From: an uncultured Collinsella sp.
GTDB lineage: Bacteria > Actinomycetota > Coriobacteriia > Coriobacteriales > Coriobacteriaceae
Assembly (NCBI GenBank): GCA_958348565.1
Contig: CATVZP010000071.1
Location: 1 to 10,418, forward strand
Direction: 5' to 3'
DNA: 10,418 bases
In this document: piece after piece, positions 7,605 through 10,418 of the stretch
How positions within the stretch are numbered: the first letter of the stretch is position 1
Layout of the letters: the number at the start of each line of letters is the position of its first letter
Notes under the pieces: model-generated
The model's database searches: none
The model's input: the letters and a program-made list of their open reading frames with translations, nothing else
What the model was told of the DNA's origin: nothing
Program-made: the position numbers and the translations under genes

Positions 7605-9446
7605 TTAGCCCTCCTTGGTCGCAGAGATAGTGTCGGATGCTTCGGCCGGCCCGCCAAAGGCGCGGGCAGCCGCGGCTCCGCCGGCAAGCGGCGTCGCCAT
7701 GGGAATTTTCGCACGTCGTGCTGACACGACGGGAAGCTCAAAGGCAAACCCCATCGCCAGCAAAAACCACGTGAGCGCATAGGTTGCAATTATGGCGGCC
7801 ACCAGGCCACCCGCCACGGCATGCTGGGAAAACACGGCACATGCGAGTGCGACCAGAGCCGGAACCTCGCAGGCGGAAAGGGCCAACACGCCCTGCAGGA
7901 ACCCCGCGCGGCGATTGCGCGCCAAGGCTCCGGCAGCAATGCCCACCACGCCCGGCAGCGCCAACGCCAGCGCGGCGATAATGGCCGGCAGCTTCCCGGA
8001 CCACATAAGCGGTCCCACGACGAGCGTCACATGGGCGCCCGACGCCAACAGCGCCGCTGATACCACGACCACAGCCCAAAGCACGCCGCATGCCGCCGTC
8101 GCACCAACCATCGCCGCACGCCGGGCTGCGTGCCCCGATACCTCCATCGGGCACGGCATGAGCGGCTCGGCGCGAAGCGAGCGGGCGACATTTTGCGCAT
8201 AGTGGTCGCAAAATGCCGAGAGCGCCGCCTCCACCGCAGCCGGCTCGGGACGATCTCCCTGATGGCAGGACAGGCAGGCCATCACCACATCGAACAGCTG
8301 AGCATCGACAAACGTCAGCGCATCGCGCAGGTCCTCGGAATTTGGATCGAGCCCCAGCTGCTGAGCCTGTTCGGCCGCGGCAAGTGCCACATCGGGCTCG
8401 CGTCGCAGCAGTTGCGTCAAGTCGCAGCCGGGCGCGTGGGCGCCGACGGGATAATCGGGCAGCGTATCCATCTTGAGGCGATAAGGGCTGGCGATATCGC
8501 GCGTCTTTTTGCGCGAGCCCGAAGTACCCGACGCACCCGGCGCTACTTCGTACGGCGCGACACCGGCGATGAGCTCGTAGACCGTACTCGCCGCCGCATA
8601 GACATCGATCGCCGGCGACATGCGAAGCATGCGCAGGTCGGGGATATCGTCGGTGAGCATCTCGGGCGGGGCGTAGGCCACCGTCGCGCGGCGCAACGTG
8701 GCATAGCGCTCGGTAAACGACGCCTTGCCGCCGGTGCCGGCCACCGCAGAGGCGGGCTCGAGCGCCAGCGACGAGCCAAAGTCGATCAAGCACAGGTCGA
8801 AGGTGCCTTCGGCAAGCTGTCGGTCGAGCGACAGGCGCGCCGTGCGCACCATAATATTAGCGGGAGAGATATCGCGATGGACGAACCCCTCGCCTACCAA
8901 GCTCATGCGGCAGAGCAGATCGAACAGGTCGCGACCCAGGCGCGCCGCCACGAGCGGCGACAGACGCCCGGCATCGTCCACGGCAAGGCGCGGGCGCAGG
9001 CGAGCGAGCGTCTCGCCCTCGACCCACTCCATGACAATCGCGGGCACGTCGTCAACCTCGCCCCACCCGTATAAGCGGGGAAAGCCCTTAAGGCCCGAAA
9101 GGGCACGATGACATTCATATTCCTCGCGAAACGCCGCCTTGAACTTGGTGGCCAGCGCCTCGTGGGCGACATCGTCATCAAATTCGTCGCGCGCTGGCAA
9201 GATGAGCTGCTTGAGTGCCACGGCCTCGCCCTGCGCGTTGACGGCACGCGTCACACGGCCGATACCGCCGCGGCGCATGGTGGCGTCATCGGCAAACAGC
9301 ATCGTAAAACGGCGCAGGTAGGCGGGAAGCTCGTCCGTGCCCAGGGCGACGGCCGGCTCAAACCCGTCGACGCGCGCCAGGCGCAGGCCCACCATGGGAT
9401 CACGGTTGAGCGGCTGGGCTGCCGTAGAAGCGAGGTCGTTCGTCAT
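7605..9446 (-). CDS. Membrane-anchored Hanks-type Ser/Thr protein kinase
   Basis: A 613-residue eukaryotic-like Ser/Thr kinase. The catalytic domain (about 50-412) shows a glycine loop RRGGIGRV (58-65; its first glycine position is Arg58), VALK with K79, a probable helix-C glutamate near 109-111, catalytic HRDISPAN (H190, D192, N197), DFG (222-224), APPE (259-262) and a closing GDRP (397-400). It therefore looks active. Residues ~444-590 form about four hydrophobic helices, and there is no PASTA or other sensor domain. The catalytic part is on the cytoplasmic side and the membrane block is C-terminal, the reverse of the PknB single-helix layout. The start at 9446 forms an ATGA overlap with the upstream stop (9445-9443), which indicates translational coupling and explains the absent Shine-Dalgarno. 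The frame is open to 9569, but that part overlaps the upstream gene. It is second in the three-gene operon. Substrates are unknown; the FHA protein and the anchored protein are natural candidates. Confidence 0.93.
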   Translation of the reverse strand: MTNDLASTAAQPLNRDPMVGLRLARVDGFEPAVALGTDELPAYLRRFTMLFADDATMRRGGIGRVTRAVNAQGEAVALKQLILPARDEFDDDVAHEALATKFKAAFREEYECHRALSGLKGFPRLYGWGEVDDVPAIVMEWVEGETLARLRPRLAVDDAGRLSPLVAARLGRDLFDLLCRMSLVGEGFVHRDISPANIMVRTARLSLDRQLAEGTFDLCLIDFGSSLALEPASAVAGTGGKASFTERYATLRRATVAYAPPEMLTDDIPDLRMLRMSPAIDVYAAASTVYELIAGVAPYEVAPGASGTSGSRKKTRDIASPYRLKMDTLPDYPVGAHAPGCDLTQLLRREPDVALAAAEQAQQLGLDPNSEDLRDALTFVDAQLFDVVMACLSCHQGDRPEPAAVEAALSAFCDHYAQNVARSLRAEPLMPCPMEVSGHAARRAAMVGATAACGVLWAVVVVSAALLASGAHVTLVVGPLMWSGKLPAIIAALALALPGVVGIAAGALARNRRAGFLQGVLALSACEVPALVALACAVFSQHAVAGGLVAAIIATYALTWFLLAMGFAFELPVVSARRAKIPMATPLAGGAAAARAFGGPAEASDTISATKEG

Positions 9447-10351
9447 AGGGCGATCGCCGCCACATTGGTGTTGAAGTTGTTGAGCGCGACGTCGTCGTCG
9501 CCGTAGTGCCCAACCCATTGACACAGGTTGGTATAGCAGCCCCACAGATTGGCATACTGCCGATACCACTTAGATTTGGTCGAGAACCTTTGCCGACCGA
9601 ACTCGGCACGGATAACAAACATGTCATTCGCCAGGGTGTCGCACGGTCCGGTATCGCCCGTAGCGTTATAGGTCGAAACCACGCTATTGGCGCGGGTGAC
9701 ATAGCCATCGAGCATGTTGTATTTGGTCACGAGCCAGCTGTGAATACTCTCCTCCTCGGCAGCCGAGAGGCCACCCGAGCCCGCGTCCCCGCCGGCACTG
9801 CCGTCCGTCGAGCCACCACTCGAAGATCCACCGCCAGAGGCGGAGCCCGAACCGGAACCGCCGTCCGAGCCCGCCGAACCGCTGCCAGAACCGGACCCGT
9901 CCGAGCCGCCGGGCTTGCCCGTCTGCTGTGTATCCTGCTCCTTCTGCTGCTCCGCCTTGTTAACGACAGAAGCCACGCTGTTATTGGAAAGCTTCGTGAT
10001 GACCTTGGTGTTGGTGAGCACGATGGTCTTGCCGTTTGCCAGCGTGATCTCGTTGGATGCCTGCTCGCTCTCGTCCGCGGGATCGACGCCAAACACGGTG
10101 CGCCCGACCACGCTCGCCCACGCATATCCAGTTGTCGTTCCCAAGTCGCTTTTGGCCTTGCGCCCAATATGCAGCTCGCGCGCAGCATGCGCCTGCACCA
10201 TGGACGGCACCGTCATGCCATAAGCCGAAACACCGGCTATGGCCAGCACGAGCGAGCAAGACAGCAGCACATACGCCCGAGGCGCCAGGCCCAGCCGGCG
10301 TCGCATGCGCACCGCGGCGCCGTGCTTTGTCTGAGTGTCCCCGGGCCGCAT
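9443..10351 (-). CDS. Membrane-anchored protein with Gly/Ser linker, unknown function
   Basis: A 302-residue protein. A short basic N-terminus (RMRRR, 15-19) precedes one hydrophobic helix (26-46, AYVLLSCSLVLAIAGVSAYG), which acts as signal anchor or uncleaved signal peptide and puts the rest outside the cytoplasm. Residues ~55-145 include a small beta-like stretch (EITLANGKTIVLTNTKVITKL) and a Q/E/K-rich segment. Residues ~148-194 are an almost pure Gly/Ser/Asp linker. The C-terminal ~108 residues form a separate Trp/Tyr/Asn-rich domain with three cysteines (TGPCDTL, WGCYTNLCQW) that could form a disulfide. I do not recognise the family. The start at 10351 is set by GGAGG (10363-10359) 7 nt upstream; a GTG at 10375 lies inside a hairpin and is rejected. 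The gene leads the operon and overlaps the kinase start by 4 nt. It may be a sensor, substrate or wall-associated partner of the kinase; this is inference. Confidence 0.85.
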   Translation of the reverse strand: MRPGDTQTKHGAAVRMRRRLGLAPRAYVLLSCSLVLAIAGVSAYGMTVPSMVQAHAARELHIGRKAKSDLGTTTGYAWASVVGRTVFGVDPADESEQASNEITLANGKTIVLTNTKVITKLSNNSVASVVNKAEQQKEQDTQQTGKPGGSDGSGSGSGSAGSDGGSGSGSASGGGSSSGGSTDGSAGGDAGSGGLSAAEEESIHSWLVTKYNMLDGYVTRANSVVSTYNATGDTGPCDTLANDMFVIRAEFGRQRFSTKSKWYRQYANLWGCYTNLCQWVGHYGDDDVALNNFNTNVAAIAL

Positions 10352-10369
10352 GCGTTCTCCTCCAATCAG

Positions 10370-10392
10370 AACCACCCTTAAAAAGGGTGGTT
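10370..10392. promoter_or_regulatory. 10-bp perfect hairpin in the leader of the signalling operon
   Basis: AACCACCCTT (10370-10379) and AAGGGTGGTT (10383-10392) form a perfect 10-bp stem with an AAA loop, 6 nt upstream of the Shine-Dalgarno of the first operon gene. It may be a 5'-end stabiliser, an operator, or the terminator of a gene beyond the right edge: TTTGCTCTT follows it on the plus strand, which would fit a plus-strand transcript only weakly. Confidence 0.55.
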
Positions 10393-10401
10393 TGCTCTTA
10401 G

Positions 10402-10407
10402 GGTATA
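10402..10407 (-). promoter_or_regulatory. Candidate -10 box of the signalling operon
   Basis: The minus strand reads GGGTTATACCC (10411-10401), a small inverted repeat containing TATACC. Used as a -10, it would start transcription near 10395, so the mRNA would begin almost at the hairpin 10392-10370. The same TATACC hexamer lies upstream of PFOR (6208-6203). The -35 region falls beyond the window, so this cannot be tested here. Confidence 0.3.
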
Positions 10408-10418
10408 ACCCACGGGCC

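Noticed and set aside
8130..9074. A 314-codon plus-strand frame antisense to the kinase, and similar shadows over the anchored protein (9506-10381).
   Set aside because: They are Arg/Ala/Gly-rich, have no ribosome binding site or domain, and lie wholly opposite well-supported genes. They are high-GC artefacts.
9447..9569. A longer kinase starting at 9569.
   Set aside because: It would overlap the upstream coding region by more than 120 nt with an arginine-rich out-of-frame peptide. The ATGA junction at 9446 is the natural start.
9778..9910. Tandem repeat DNA in the anchored protein gene.
   Set aside because: It is the Gly/Ser/Asp linker coded by mixed codons with no fixed unit length, so it is protein low complexity and not a DNA repeat array.

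Overview
The window looks like chromosomal DNA from a high-GC, strictly anaerobic actinobacterium, most plausibly a Coriobacteriia member of the Collinsella type. This rests on GC-rich codon use in most genes, a full-length pyruvate:ferredoxin oxidoreductase (PFOR) of the anaerobe type, and a Hanks-type Ser/Thr kinase next to an FHA protein. The taxon is inferred from style, not from a marker gene.

Layout. Positions 1-667 (+) hold the tail of one unknown gene and a complete unknown 174-residue gene, spaced 2 nt apart. Positions 668-908 hold a stem-loop and three 19-bp direct repeats, TATCTSYCAATTTTTGTAT, spaced 33-34 bp. They lead directly into an AT-richer AAA_14/DUF4143 ATPase gene (909-2270, +) that looks horizontally acquired. 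Positions 2271-2641 are non-coding and dense in inverted repeats: two related TTTCGCG.../...CGCGAAA palindromes, a 10-bp hairpin, and a 125-nt nested structure. That structure has perfect 29-bp outer arms around a bidirectional terminator shared by the convergent ATPase and PFOR genes. PFOR fills 2642-6181 (-). Positions 6182-6662 carry no gene but hold several palindromes, including a 16-bp perfect one just upstream of PFOR and a 22-bp perfect inverted repeat (6579-6645). The rest (6663-10351, -) is a compact three-gene operon, in transcription order: a membrane-anchored Gly/Ser-linker protein, a membrane-bound Ser/Thr kinase, and an FHA-domain protein. It is preceded by a hairpin and a -10-like box near the window's right edge.

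How it fits together. PFOR is central energy metabolism: it oxidises pyruvate to acetyl-CoA and CO2 and reduces ferredoxin. The downstream operon is an envelope-associated phosphosignalling cassette: an anchored protein as possible sensor or substrate, a kinase with its catalytic domain in the cytoplasm, and an FHA reader of phosphothreonine. The ATPase is an accessory gene whose upstream repeats may be its own control sites. The best candidates for something undescribed are those triple repeats, the 125-nt nested hairpin, the 22-bp inverted repeat, and the membrane protein-kinase-FHA cassette.
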